NCBI GenBank assembly: GCA_012517355.1
Contig: JAAYVD010000123.1
Span: forward strand, 62,001-126,000
Direction of reading: 5' to 3'
Source: Candidatus Rifleibacteriota bacterium
Lineage (GTDB): Bacteria; Muiribacteriota; Ozemobacteria; Ozemobacterales; Ozemobacteraceae
Length of the DNA stretch: 64,000 bases
The notes under the pieces were generated by a model. It was not told the origin of the DNA. It did no database searches and was given only the letters and a program-made list of their open reading frames with translations. A program made the position numbers and the translations under genes. Below, in pieces: positions 26,207 through 35,180 of the stretch (position 1 is its first letter; every line of letters begins with the position of its first letter).

Positions 26207-26230
26207 ATGTCATGTGTCCCCGAAATTTCC
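26207..26230 (-). repeat. R1 dispersed repeat
   Basis: ATGTCATGTGTCCCCGAAAT; its right edge lies six bases before the -10 element of the following gene. Confidence 0.75.
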
Positions 26231-26235
26231 CGGGG

Positions 26236-26241
26236 TATAAT
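26236..26241 (+). promoter_or_regulatory. -10 element upstream of tricorn gene
   Basis: A perfect TATAAT lies 38 bases before the start codon. No good -35 is present; the matching window (26213-26218, TGTGTC) lies inside the R1 repeat. Confidence 0.5.
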
Positions 26242-26279
26242 CCGTCCAGATCTTCCATCCCAGGTCCCAGGAGGCTGCC

Positions 26280-29200
26280 ATGTCGCAACCCGGCTACTAC
26301 CGGTTCCCCACCTTGCATCGAGACCAGATCATCTTCGTCAGCGAAGACGACCTGTGGACCGTCCCCACGGCCGGGGGTACCGCCCGCCGCCTGACCTCCG
26401 GCCTGGGCGCCGCCTCCTATCCCGCCCTGTCCCCGGATGGCCGGTGGGTGGCCTTTTCCGGGCGCGACGAAGGGCCCACCGAGGCGTTTCTGATGCCGGC
26501 CGAGGGGGGGCCTCCCAAGCGCCTGACCTGGTTCGGGTCGTTCACCCGGGTGGTCGGCTGGCAGGATGCCCGCCACTTCGTCGTCGCCAGCGACACCGGT
26601 CAGGCCTTCCCGCGGGAGATGCACCTGCACCGGGTGCCGATCGACGGGGGCCCGGCCGAGCCCCTCCGCCTCGGCCCTGCCGTGTCCATCTCCTTCGGCC
26701 CCCACGGCGCCTGCGCTCTGGGCCGCAACGCGGTGGATCCGGCCCGCTGGAAGCGCTATCGGGGCGGCACGGCGGGTGACCTGCTGGTCGACCCCGACGG
26801 GAAGGGGCTCTTCCGCCAGCTCCTCGACCTGCCGGGGAACCTGGCCCACCCCATGTGGATCGGCGGCCGCATCTACTTCCTGTCAGACCACGAAGGGGTG
26901 GGGAACCTCTACTCCTGCCTTCCGACGGGGCGCGACGTGCGGCGGCACACCCACCACGAGGACTTCTACGTGCGCTTCCCGGCGACCGACGGGCAGCGCA
27001 TCGTCTACCACGCCGGGGCCGACCTGCACCTCTTCGACCCGGCCACCGACCGGGCCACCCCGGTTCCGATCGCCTACCACAGCCCCCGGACCCAGCTGTT
27101 CCGGAAGTTCGTCGAGGGGGCCCGCCACCTCGAGGACGTCGAGCTGCATCCCCGGGGCCACCTGCTGGCCCTCGTCTGTCGCGGCAAGACCCTCACCATG
27201 GGCAACTGGGAAGGACCCGTCCTGCAGCACGGCGAGGTCGACGGGGTGCGCTACCGCCTCACCCGGTGGCTCAACGACGGCGACCGGTTCGTCACCGTCT
27301 CGGATGCCGACGGCGAGGAGACCCTCGAGATCCACGGCCTGGACCCGCTCAAGGCCCCCGTGCGCCTGCCCGACCTGCCGATCGGCCGGCCGCTCGAGAT
27401 GAAGGTCTCCCCCGTGGCCGACATGGTGGCCCTGACCAACCACCGCAACGAGCTGGTCACCGTCGACCTCAGGACCCGCCGCGCCACCGTCCTCGACGGC
27501 AGCGGACTGGCCCCCATCCACGGCTTCGACTGGTCCCCCGACGGTGCCTGGCTGGCCTACAGTTGCGCCATGACCCGGCACACCTCGGCGATCAAGCTGG
27601 TCGATGTCAAGAAGAAGAAAGTTGTACAAGTGACGCGGGCGGTCCTCCAGGATGTCGGCCCCGTCTTCGACCCCGACGGCCGGTTCCTGTATTTCCTCTC
27701 CTTCCGCGAGTTCGACCCCGTCTATGACAACATGCACTTCGACCTCGGCTTCCCCAAGGGGGTGCGGCCCTACCTGCTCGTCCTGGCCAAGGACACCCCG
27801 AGCCCCCTGTTGCCGGTTCCCAAGCCGGCCGATGTCGCCGACAAGGACCCCAAGGCCGCCGCCGGGCAGCCGGCAGGCGGGGCGCCGGTCGCCGCCGCCT
27901 CTGCGGCGCCAACGGCCAAGGCGGCCAGGGCCGCCGCCGCCCCGGGAAAACCCGGCAAGACCGCCCCGCCCCCGGTCCGGATCGACCTCGAGGGCATCGA
28001 GCACCGGATGCAGGCCCTTCCCGTGCCCGAAGCCCGCTACCAGGGCATCGCCGCGATCAAGGGGAAGGTCCTGTTCAGCCAGGTTCCCGTGCAGGGGGCC
28101 CTCGACCGCAAGTGGTTCCCCGGCGAGCCCGCCCCCCAGGGCACCCTCGAGATGTTCGACCTCGACACCCAGAAGTGCGAGACGGTGGCGGCCAAGATCT
28201 CCGACTTCGCCGTGTCCACCGACCGCAAGACCGTCCTGCTGCGCATCGGCAACCGCCTGCGGCTGATCAAGGCGGGCGAAAAGGCGGACGAGAACGCCGC
28301 CAAGGAACCCCCCGGCCGCAAGAGCGGCTGGATCGACCTCGGCCGCATCCGCCTGTCCATCCTTCCCCCGGCCGAATGGCGGCAGATCTACCGCGAGGCC
28401 TGGCGCCTGCAGCGCGACCAGTTCTGGACCCACGACATGTCCCGGGTCGATTGGAACGCGGTGTACGAGCGGTATTTCCCGCTGCTGAACCGGGTGGCCA
28501 CCCGTGGCGAGTTCTCCGACCTGCTGTGGGAGATGCAGGGCGAGCTGGGCACCTCGCATGCCTACGAGTTCGGCGGCGACTACCGCCCCGAGCCGTCCTA
28601 CGCGGTGGGCCTGCTGGGCGCCGACCTCGCCTGGGATGCCCGCGCGAAGGCCTGGAAGATCGACCGCCTGCTCGAAGGCGATCCCTGGCAGGCGAAGAAG
28701 ACCTCTCCGCTCAACCGGCCCGGGCTCAACATCAAGCCGGGCGATACCCTCCTGGCGGTCGGGGGGCGACCCCTGTCGGCCACCGTTCCCCCCGGCGCCC
28801 TGCTGGTCAACCAGGCGAACCAGGAGGTCGCCCTCACGGTGGGCGACGGCAAGGGAAAGCACCCCCGCACCATCTCGGCCGTCCTGCTGCCCGAGGAGTC
28901 CTCCGCCCGCTACCGCGACTGGGTGGAAAAGAACCGCCGGTTCGTCCACGACCGCAGCCAGGGCCGCATCGGCTACGTCCACGTGCCCGACATGGGGGCG
29001 CGCGGGTTCGCCGAGTTCCATCGCTATTTCCTGGCCGAGATCGACCGGGACGGCCTGGTCATCGACGTCCGCTACAACGGCGGCGGGCATGTCTCCTCGC
29101 TCCTGCTCGAAAAGCTGGCGCGGCGGCGCATCGCCTACATCCAGACCCGGTGGTTCGGGGCCGAGCCCTATCCGGCCGATTCCGTCGGCGGGCCGATGGT

Positions 29201-29603
29201 GGCCCTCACCAACGAACTGGCCGGGTCGGATGGCGACATCTTCTCGCATTGCTTCAAGCTGCTGAAGCTCGGGCCCCTGGTCGGCAAGCGCACCTGGGGC
29301 GGGGTCATCGGCATCTGGCCCCGGCATCCGTTCGTCGACGGCAGCATCACCACGCAGCCCGAGTTCTCGTTCTGGTTCCAGGACGTCGGCTACGAGGTCG
29401 AGAACTACGGCACCGACCCCGACATCGAGGTCGACAACCTGCCCCAGGACTGGCGGGCCGGCCGCGACCCGCAACTGGAGCGGGCGGTGCAGGAAGCCCA
29501 GGCCCTGCTGCGCAAAGCTCCTCCCCGGTCTCCGCCGCTCGACCGCAACCGGCCCGACCTCAGCTGCCCGCGCCTGAAGGCCCGCCGCCCCCGCCAGGGC
29601 TGA
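26280..29603 (+). CDS. tricorn protease homologue
   Basis: A 1107-residue self-compartmentalising serine peptidase (family S41) that trims oligopeptides released by the proteasome or other proteases. Residues 1-650 are the two beta-propellers (LSPDGRWVAFSGRDEGPTEA and similar blades). An Ala/Pro-rich linker near 520-560 (AAAPGKPGKTAPPPVRID) interrupts the second propeller and is unusual. The catalytic core follows: GTSHAYEF (Ser759, His760), a PDZ-like segment (NRPGLNIKPGDTLLAVGGRP) and NELAGSDGDIFSH with the nucleophile Ser983 and Asp984. The start has AGGAGG upstream. There is no signal peptide, so it acts in the cytosol. Confidence 0.93.
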   Translation: MSQPGYYRFPTLHRDQIIFVSEDDLWTVPTAGGTARRLTSGLGAASYPALSPDGRWVAFSGRDEGPTEAFLMPAEGGPPKRLTWFGSFTRVVGWQDARHFVVASDTGQAFPREMHLHRVPIDGGPAEPLRLGPAVSISFGPHGACALGRNAVDPARWKRYRGGTAGDLLVDPDGKGLFRQLLDLPGNLAHPMWIGGRIYFLSDHEGVGNLYSCLPTGRDVRRHTHHEDFYVRFPATDGQRIVYHAGADLHLFDPATDRATPVPIAYHSPRTQLFRKFVEGARHLEDVELHPRGHLLALVCRGKTLTMGNWEGPVLQHGEVDGVRYRLTRWLNDGDRFVTVSDADGEETLEIHGLDPLKAPVRLPDLPIGRPLEMKVSPVADMVALTNHRNELVTVDLRTRRATVLDGSGLAPIHGFDWSPDGAWLAYSCAMTRHTSAIKLVDVKKKKVVQVTRAVLQDVGPVFDPDGRFLYFLSFREFDPVYDNMHFDLGFPKGVRPYLLVLAKDTPSPLLPVPKPADVADKDPKAAAGQPAGGAPVAAASAAPTAKAARAAAAPGKPGKTAPPPVRIDLEGIEHRMQALPVPEARYQGIAAIKGKVLFSQVPVQGALDRKWFPGEPAPQGTLEMFDLDTQKCETVAAKISDFAVSTDRKTVLLRIGNRLRLIKAGEKADENAAKEPPGRKSGWIDLGRIRLSILPPAEWRQIYREAWRLQRDQFWTHDMSRVDWNAVYERYFPLLNRVATRGEFSDLLWEMQGELGTSHAYEFGGDYRPEPSYAVGLLGADLAWDARAKAWKIDRLLEGDPWQAKKTSPLNRPGLNIKPGDTLLAVGGRPLSATVPPGALLVNQANQEVALTVGDGKGKHPRTISAVLLPEESSARYRDWVEKNRRFVHDRSQGRIGYVHVPDMGARGFAEFHRYFLAEIDRDGLVIDVRYNGGGHVSSLLLEKLARRRIAYIQTRWFGAEPYPADSVGGPMVALTNELAGSDGDIFSHCFKLLKLGPLVGKRTWGGVIGIWPRHPFVDGSITTQPEFSFWFQDVGYEVENYGTDPDIEVDNLPQDWRAGRDPQLERAVQEAQALLRKAPPRSPPLDRNRPDLSCPRLKARRPRQG

Positions 29604-29642
29604 CCGGTTCCCCTCGTCCCCCGGGGCGCTCCCGGGGGACGG

Positions 29643-29672
29643 AAAAAGCCTCTCCGCCGGTCTCCCCGGCGG
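29643..29672 (-). terminator. rho-independent terminator of the ankyrin gene
   Basis: On the minus strand CCGCCGG-GGAGA-CCGGCGG is followed by AGAGGC and five T, starting immediately after the stop codon. A second hairpin, GTCCCCCGGG / CCCGGGGGAC (29616-29640), may serve the converging tricorn gene. Confidence 0.75.
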
Positions 29673-30935
29673 TCAGCGGTCGACCCAGTAGAAGGCGAAG
29701 GAGATGGTGTACAGCACCAGGAACATCATCCAGAACAGGACGCCGGTCTGCCAGAAGGCGGCGTCGAAGGTCAGGCGGTTGAGGAAGAAGACGTTGATGA
29801 CCGCGAACTGGATGACCCGGGTGCCGACGTTGCCGCGCAGGTAGACGAAGAAGTGCTGGAAGGGGACATTCCCCGCGTCGCTGGCGACGAACCAGTGGGA
29901 GATCAGAAAGACGATCAGGACGTTGAGCAGGGTCTGGGCCAGCAGCAGCATCGAATCGCCCCGGGCCGCTCCCGAGAAGGTGACGATGCCGGGGATGATC
30001 TGGGTGTGGAACCCCGCCCACAGCACGTAGAGCAGGAACGGGAAGACCAGGAACCACAGGACCACGTCGACGATCTTGTAGAGGATGGATTGTTTCACCC
30101 GCACCGGTCCGAACAGGAAGGTGCGCAGCAGGTTCGGGCCGAGGGCCTCGGTGGCGAGGTCCTGGACCTTCATGACGATGGTCTTGCGGATGGCCGGCGG
30201 GGCGACCACGGGTTGGCCCGTTTCGCCGGCCGCGGCCGCCTTTTCCTTCAGGTTCTGGACATACTTGGCGAAATGCTCGACGAACGGGGTCTGGCCGGCC
30301 CGCACGGCGGCGTCGATGAAGGTGCGGAAGTGCCGGTCCTCCTCGTCGGGATGGGCGCCGTAGGTCAGCAGGCGGGTGGCCAGGTCGAAATCGCCCAGGT
30401 GGGCGGTGATGTGCAGGGGCGTCTCGCCCATGAAATTCTTGCCGTCGATGTCGGCTCCGTGGTCGAGCAGGATCTCCATGACCTTCACGTGCCTGGCCCG
30501 CACCGCCCCGTGCAGCGGAGCGTCACCCTGCTCGTTGCGGACCTCGGCGTTGGCCCCGGCTTTCAGGAGAAGCTCGACGATGCCCGCGTGGCCGTTGACG
30601 GCGGCCAGGAACAGGGGGGAATCGTGGTTCTTGCGGGTGGTCACGTTCAGTTTCGGTTTCACCTGCAGGAACAGGGAAACGGCATCCTGGTGGCCGCGCT
30701 GGCAGGCCTCGTGCAGGGGGGTCCAGCCGTAGAAGTCTGGCTGGTCGGGCTTGGCTCCGCGGTTCAGCAGTTCGGCCACGATCGCCGGCATGCCCCCCTT
30801 GGCGGCGAAATGGAGCAGCGTTTCGTCGTGGTCGTTGGCCTGGGTGGCGCACTCGGGCTGCTGGTTCAGGTAGCGGACGACGGCATCCGCGTCATCGTGC
30901 CGGATGGCCTGTGAAATCTTCACCCACATGGTCAT
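29673..30935 (-). CDS. ankyrin-repeat membrane protein
   Basis: A 420-residue protein. Residues 1-230 are about six ankyrin repeats (DETLLHFAAKGGMPAIVAEL, GWTPLHEACQRGHQDAVSLF, GDAPLHGAVRARHVKVMEIL), a protein-binding scaffold. Residues 280-420 hold four hydrophobic segments (VVLWFLVFPFLLYVLWAGF, MLLLAQTLLNVLIVFLISH, TGVLFWMMFLVLYTISFAF) resembling a Yip1-like or channel-like membrane domain. The ankyrin part would face the cytosol. The two in-frame ATGs at 30935 and 30929 are equally possible. It ends on a good terminator. The partner is unknown. Confidence 0.82.
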   Translation of the reverse strand: MTMWVKISQAIRHDDADAVVRYLNQQPECATQANDHDETLLHFAAKGGMPAIVAELLNRGAKPDQPDFYGWTPLHEACQRGHQDAVSLFLQVKPKLNVTTRKNHDSPLFLAAVNGHAGIVELLLKAGANAEVRNEQGDAPLHGAVRARHVKVMEILLDHGADIDGKNFMGETPLHITAHLGDFDLATRLLTYGAHPDEEDRHFRTFIDAAVRAGQTPFVEHFAKYVQNLKEKAAAAGETGQPVVAPPAIRKTIVMKVQDLATEALGPNLLRTFLFGPVRVKQSILYKIVDVVLWFLVFPFLLYVLWAGFHTQIIPGIVTFSGAARGDSMLLLAQTLLNVLIVFLISHWFVASDAGNVPFQHFFVYLRGNVGTRVIQFAVINVFFLNRLTFDAAFWQTGVLFWMMFLVLYTISFAFYWVDR

Positions 30936-31042
30936 GACGGTCGATCCCTCACCGGTGCATGGAATTCTCTCGTGCCCGATGATACCACGGCTCGCGGGAG
31001 AAGGGAACAGCGCTCCGGTGGCGTTCTTCCGGGATCGCGGGC

Positions 31043-33580
31043 TCAGGGGTGCTTCAGGTCGGACAGCCGGAGGATGACACAGGTGCAGTCATCCTGGAGC
31101 GGCTCCCCCTCGAGGAAGGCTTCCACCGCCGCCGCGAGACCATCGACCATCAGCTGGACGGGCTCCTGCCACCGGCGCTGGATCTCGGCGATGACCCTGG
31201 GCAGGCCGAACATCTGGCCGTCCGCCCGACGCGCTTCGGTCACCCCGTCCGACAGGAACACCAGCAGATCGCCCGGCACGTAGGGGCAGGTGATCCCCTG
31301 GAAATACGGCCGCTGCCCGATGCCCAGGGCCGGGTTCCCCGAGGCCAGCGAGATCACCTCCCCGGTTTCCCCCTTGAGCAGCAGGACGGGGGGGTGCCCG
31401 CAGTTCACGACGAACAGCAGGCGGGCCTGCATGTCGAGCCGCGCGAAGACCAGGGTGACGAAGCTGGTGAGGGTTCCGAGATGCGCGGCGATCTCGGTGT
31501 GGACGAAACCCAGGATGGTTTCGGGGTGCGGCGGGGAGCCGTGCCGGACGGTGGCCAGCCGGCTGCGGGCGCGCAGGAAGGCCAGCCGGGTGGCAGCGGC
31601 GATCAGGGCGGCGGGGATCCCCTTGCCCATCACGTCGCCGACCAGCACGTCGAGCAGGTGGTCGTTGTCGGGGAAGAAGTCGACGAGATCGCCGTCGACG
31701 TGCATGGATGGCCGCGACAACACCGCCACTTCCGCCCCGGGGCGGGGTCCGGGCGGGCGGCCCACCAGCAGTTCCCGGTGGATCTCCCCGGCGATCAGGA
31801 TCTCCCGCTCGTGGGCTTCGCGCACCGCCCGCTCCGCCATCCGGGCGGCGGTGACGTCGCGGAACTCCCACAGGTGGCCGAGACTTTCCCCATCGACCTC
31901 GAGCGGAATGCGGTCCCGCTCCATGATGCGGCCGTCGTCCAGCCGGAATTCGCCGGTTCCCGTGGTGGTGGCGGTCTCGGTGAACAGGGCCCGCCAGGCT
32001 TCCGGCAGCGCGTTCGCGGGGGGCGGGGCCGGTTCCATGGGGATGAGGGGCGGCGCGGGTGCCGCGAACGGGAGGTGCACCAGTCGCTCGTCGGTGGGGA
32101 ACATCTCCCGGAAACGCTGGTTGAGGAACTGGATGACGTGCTGGCCATCCTCGACCAGGATGCCCGAAGACAGGTGTTCGATCAGGGTGATCAGCAGGTG
32201 GGTGGCGTGGCGCAGGTTCTCCTCGGTCTTCTTGCGCGCGGTGATGCGCTGGAAGACGGCCATGCCCCCGATGATCTCCTCGTTCCCGCCACGCACCGGC
32301 AGCAGGTGGACCTCGTAGAAGTCCTGGCGGAAGGGGATCTCGACCAGGTGGGTCTCCCCTTGGAGGGCGGCTCGGAGATAGGGGACGAGCCGGTCGAAGA
32401 CCGGCTGGGGAAGGGCATCCATCACCAGGCAGGGATCGGCAGGCTGGGTGTTTCCCCGGTCGGCTTCCCCCGCCAGTTGCCGCAGTCCGGATGGCAGGCC
32501 CATCCGTTCGAGATCCCGGCCATCGGCGAGGACGACCTTCATCCGCCGGTTGTACAGCAATACCAGCCCGTCGGGGAAATTGCGGGCCAGGGTCCGGTAC
32601 CGGGCCGATGACCGGTCGGCAGCCTCCAGGGCCTCCCAACGGATGAACGCGAGGGCGAACAGTTCGGCGGTCAGGCGCAGCAGGCGCAGGTCTTCCGTGG
32701 TCCAGTGCTTTTCCATGCGGAAGGAATCGAACCCGATGGTCCCCAGCAACCGGCCGTTCGCCATCAAGGGGAGGACGGCCTTGGACTTCAGGCCGGTCGC
32801 CTCCCAGAGCCGGCGCTCGGCCTCCCCTTCCCGGGGAATGGTGGTGAGCGAGGGGATCAGCAGAGGTTCGCCGCGGCGGTAGGCTTCCATGGACCACGGG
32901 AACCCGGCCAGGTGGAGGCCCGTGCTGCCGGAGCGCCGGGGCGGGGTGGCGGACCCCGACCAGCGGAAGGTGCGGGCGATCGCGGTTCCGTCATCCGAGA
33001 ACAGGTGGATGTTCGCCTGATCGACCCCGGCACCGGTGCCGAGTTCGCCGAGGGCATTGAGGATGCGGGTGTCGAACGACCCGGGCCCGGCCTTCATCAA
33101 TTCCGAGGAGATGGCGCAGACCACCCGTTCCATTTCGAGGCGGTGGTGGAGGTGGTTGTCTGGATCGGTCGTGGGGGTGGGGGCCGGGGGCGGGGAAGTG
33201 AGGACGAGCCCGAACAGGGGATCACCGGAAGTGGGCCAGCGGACCAGATGCCCCGGGAAAAAACGGGTGGGCTCGCCCAGAGGCCGGATGGACAGGAGGA
33301 CGGAAGCCTCGGAAGGGGAGATGCCGCCGGCGGTCGTGGGGGTACCCTGGCTGGAGGGTGACTGGTTGGGGAGCAGGTCGTCCAGCACCGTCCCCACCAG
33401 GGCTTCCGGGGTCCGTCCAAAGAGCGAGGCGAACGCGGGATTGGCCTGTCGGACGGTGTGGCCCCTTGTCAGGAGGGCGACGGGCTGGGTGAGTCGGTCC
33501 AGGAACCCCCGCAGATCCACGGAGGGATCCATGGTTTCAACCGGCGTCAGACTCCCTCTCCGTTGCAGACCTCGGGACAT
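31043..33580 (-). CDS. PAS/GAF sensor PP2C-type serine phosphatase
   Basis: An 845-residue soluble sensor phosphatase. An N-terminal PAS (FLDRLTQPVALLTRGHTVRQ) is followed by a GAF domain near 150-320 (GVDQANIHLFSDDG, LLGTIGFDSF). Two further PAS-like modules follow, the second at about 455-590 (HLLITLIEHLSSGILVEDGQ). The SpoIIE-type phosphatase is at 620-845 (HVDGDLVDFFPDNDHLLDVL, VGDVMGKGIPAALIAA, FLSDGVTEARR, DDCTCVIL). The metal-binding Asp residues are present. ATG 33580 is preceded by AGGAGG. It is a relative of the phosphatase at 12354; no anti-sigma partner is adjacent. Confidence 0.88.
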   Translation of the reverse strand: MSRGLQRRGSLTPVETMDPSVDLRGFLDRLTQPVALLTRGHTVRQANPAFASLFGRTPEALVGTVLDDLLPNQSPSSQGTPTTAGGISPSEASVLLSIRPLGEPTRFFPGHLVRWPTSGDPLFGLVLTSPPPAPTPTTDPDNHLHHRLEMERVVCAISSELMKAGPGSFDTRILNALGELGTGAGVDQANIHLFSDDGTAIARTFRWSGSATPPRRSGSTGLHLAGFPWSMEAYRRGEPLLIPSLTTIPREGEAERRLWEATGLKSKAVLPLMANGRLLGTIGFDSFRMEKHWTTEDLRLLRLTAELFALAFIRWEALEAADRSSARYRTLARNFPDGLVLLYNRRMKVVLADGRDLERMGLPSGLRQLAGEADRGNTQPADPCLVMDALPQPVFDRLVPYLRAALQGETHLVEIPFRQDFYEVHLLPVRGGNEEIIGGMAVFQRITARKKTEENLRHATHLLITLIEHLSSGILVEDGQHVIQFLNQRFREMFPTDERLVHLPFAAPAPPLIPMEPAPPPANALPEAWRALFTETATTTGTGEFRLDDGRIMERDRIPLEVDGESLGHLWEFRDVTAARMAERAVREAHEREILIAGEIHRELLVGRPPGPRPGAEVAVLSRPSMHVDGDLVDFFPDNDHLLDVLVGDVMGKGIPAALIAAATRLAFLRARSRLATVRHGSPPHPETILGFVHTEIAAHLGTLTSFVTLVFARLDMQARLLFVVNCGHPPVLLLKGETGEVISLASGNPALGIGQRPYFQGITCPYVPGDLLVFLSDGVTEARRADGQMFGLPRVIAEIQRRWQEPVQLMVDGLAAAVEAFLEGEPLQDDCTCVILRLSDLKHP

Positions 33581-33915
33581 GCGGCGCCTCCTGCGGTTCA
33601 GCGCAAGCAGTGTGCCGGGTACATTTCGCCCGAGGGGGAAAGATGTGCCCTCAAGGCCGGGAAAAATTCCCGAAAATGAGGAAAATATCCCTTGGAACGG
33701 GTGATTGGTTGCTTCCGCCGCCGGCAGGGCACCGATCTCCGGTTCTGCTGCCGGCCTGGGCCAGCCGCCGCATCAGGAATGGCTGGCCTGAAGCCAGGAA
33801 TGGAGAGGGCCGGCCCGGATTCCTGAGCCGTCTTGCGGGATCCGGACCCCGGACGTGGGAACAAGTCACGGCGGCCGGCTGAACAGGCCAGGTGGGGGCC
33901 GATCCGGTGAAGGTC
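33581..33915. other. intergenic region, probable promoter zone
   Basis: 335 bases between two minus-strand genes. It holds the small hairpin CGGGAA-AAA-TTCCCG (33658-33672) and a sigma-54-like sequence (33603-33617). Nothing else is supported. Confidence 0.6.
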
Positions 33916-34740
33916 TCAGGCCCTTTCCCGGGGCGGAAGGGACGGTGCGGCGGCCGGCTCGGTCGTTTCTGCGGCGGGTTCGTTCGTCCCCGGCGTGGCC
34001 CCGGCGGGGAAGAGATCCTCCAGGAGGGTGATCGAATCCAGTTCGGCCACCGCCTCCCGCAGGTCGCCGCCGGCTTCCGGTTGCTCCGAAAGCCGCTGTC
34101 GCAGCAGGTTGAGCCGCGAGGCAACCCGGATCTGCGCCGTGGTGAACTGCTCGAGGCCGCCCCGCTTGGCCCGGAGGCGGGCGCTGGTGGCGGCCAGTTC
34201 CCGCATCAGGTCACGGAACTCCTGGCGTTCGCTCTCGTGGTCGGCCTTGTCGAGCTGGTCTCCCAGTTCGCCAAGGCGGGTCTCGACGCGGGGAAGCTCC
34301 TCGTCGAGCAGTCCCTGGACGGACTCGACCCGGTCCCGCTCGGCGAACAGCTTCAGGCGGACTTTTTCCAACTGGCTGAGGTAGGTCTGCAGGCCCCGTC
34401 GCCGCAGGAGGTTCCGCAGGGGCTCGAACTCCTCGCGGACCTTCTCGAGCATCCGCCACTGGCGACGTTCGGCGTAGCTCCGCACCATCCAGAACAGGAC
34501 GATCAGGAGGGTGGCTCCCAGCGGGATGGCCGCCCAGGCCGACAAACCGGCCAGGCCTCCGATGAGCCCCATCACGACAGCCTGGAAAGCGCCGAAGAAC
34601 CACTCGATGAGCCCGGTGAGAAAGGAGAGGGCGATCTTGGAAAGGGCGAGCAGCAGCACCAGGCCCAGCATCAGGCAGCCGAACAGCCAGATGGAGCAGA
34701 CCAGGCAGGGGGAGGACGGCAGACGCATGGCAACCTTCAT
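33916..34740 (-). CDS. membrane-anchored coiled-coil protein, function unknown
   Basis: A 274-residue protein with two N-terminal membrane segments (IWLFGCLMLGLVLLLALS and AIPLGATLLIVLFWMV, with a further hydrophobic stretch between them). From about residue 95 the chain is highly charged and helical (QLEKVRLKLFAERDRVESVQ, RVETRLGELGDQLDKADHES), a probable cytosolic coiled coil. The tail is Ala/Pro/Glu-rich. ATG 34740 is listed; an internal ATG at 34728 has a better ribosome site (GAAGG). It lies downstream of the 39-residue peptide gene and may share its attenuator-controlled transcript. Confidence 0.68.
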   Translation of the reverse strand: MKVAMRLPSSPCLVCSIWLFGCLMLGLVLLLALSKIALSFLTGLIEWFFGAFQAVVMGLIGGLAGLSAWAAIPLGATLLIVLFWMVRSYAERRQWRMLEKVREEFEPLRNLLRRRGLQTYLSQLEKVRLKLFAERDRVESVQGLLDEELPRVETRLGELGDQLDKADHESERQEFRDLMRELAATSARLRAKRGGLEQFTTAQIRVASRLNLLRQRLSEQPEAGGDLREAVAELDSITLLEDLFPAGATPGTNEPAAETTEPAAAPSLPPRERA

Positions 34741-34951
34741 CGCTCACCGGATTCGCGGTCCATGGGGAAAGACCCCGATGGCGACATGATAGCATGGTCG
34801 GGGGTCAGGGGTTTCTCCTGATGCCCTCTGGCTCAGCCCGGGGGATATTCCTGGCGGCTCACCCCATCGACCCGACGGGCGAAGGGCCCCCTTTGTCGCC
34901 ACGGAGGCCCTGTCGACGCCGGGGTCGGTCGGGGCAGCGGTGGTCGCCGCG

Positions 34952-35071
34952 CTACCAGCCCAGGGCGACCTTCAGGATGACGAGGGCGGCGAGGGCCACG
35001 GCGACGAAGATGCCCTTGGTCTTCAGTTCGGCCATTTCATCATGGGAGGAAGGGCGGGTGGGTTGATCCAT
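34952..35071 (-). CDS. 39-residue single-pass membrane peptide
   Basis: A small protein of 39 residues with a polar N-terminus (MDQPTRPSSHDEMAELKTK) and one C-terminal membrane helix (GIFVAVALAALVILKVALGW). GGAG lies nine bases before the ATG. It is too short for most gene callers. Support comes from the hydrophobic pattern, the ribosome site and a 157-base leader with a promoter and terminator/antiterminator structure upstream. The function is unknown; small tail-anchored peptides like this often modulate a larger membrane protein. Confidence 0.55.
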   Translation of the reverse strand: MDQPTRPSSHDEMAELKTKGIFVAVALAALVILKVALGW

Positions 35072-35143
35072 GGGTTTTCTCCACTTCTGAACCGGCACGC
35101 GGGAGCGCGCCAGTGTCCGCCGCCAGACGGGCTTTCCCGGAAC

Positions 35144-35180
35144 AAAAAAACCGCCATCTGTCGGCCTCGACAGATGGCGG
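35144..35180 (-). terminator. intrinsic terminator within a leader
   Basis: On the minus strand a perfect 13-bp stem, CCGCCATCTGTCG / CGACAGATGGCGG with loop AGGC, is followed by seven T. It lies about 73 bases upstream of the 39-residue peptide start and about 50 bases into the transcript from the promoter at 35235. Confidence 0.85.

Larger units (their letters stand above)
25588..26279. other. 692-base intergenic region with facing R1 repeats
   Basis: No gene is supported. R1 copies face each other at 25827-25850 (+) and 26207-26230 (-), enclosing about 360 bases of lower G+C content without coding signal; a diverged copy (GTCAGGGACACAGGAG) lies near 25914. A -10 element for the tricorn gene follows the right-hand copy. 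Confidence 0.7.

Noticed and set aside
26883-29474. 863-codon open frame on the minus strand opposite the tricorn gene
   Set aside because: Its translation is Gly/Val/Gln-rich with no recognisable motif; it mirrors codon bias of the tricorn gene in a G+C-rich genome.
29616-29640. Terminator for the tricorn gene
   Set aside because: The stem GTCCCCCGGG/CCCGGGGGAC is strong, but the plus strand continues GGAAAAAGCC with no T tract; only the minus-strand terminator is supported.
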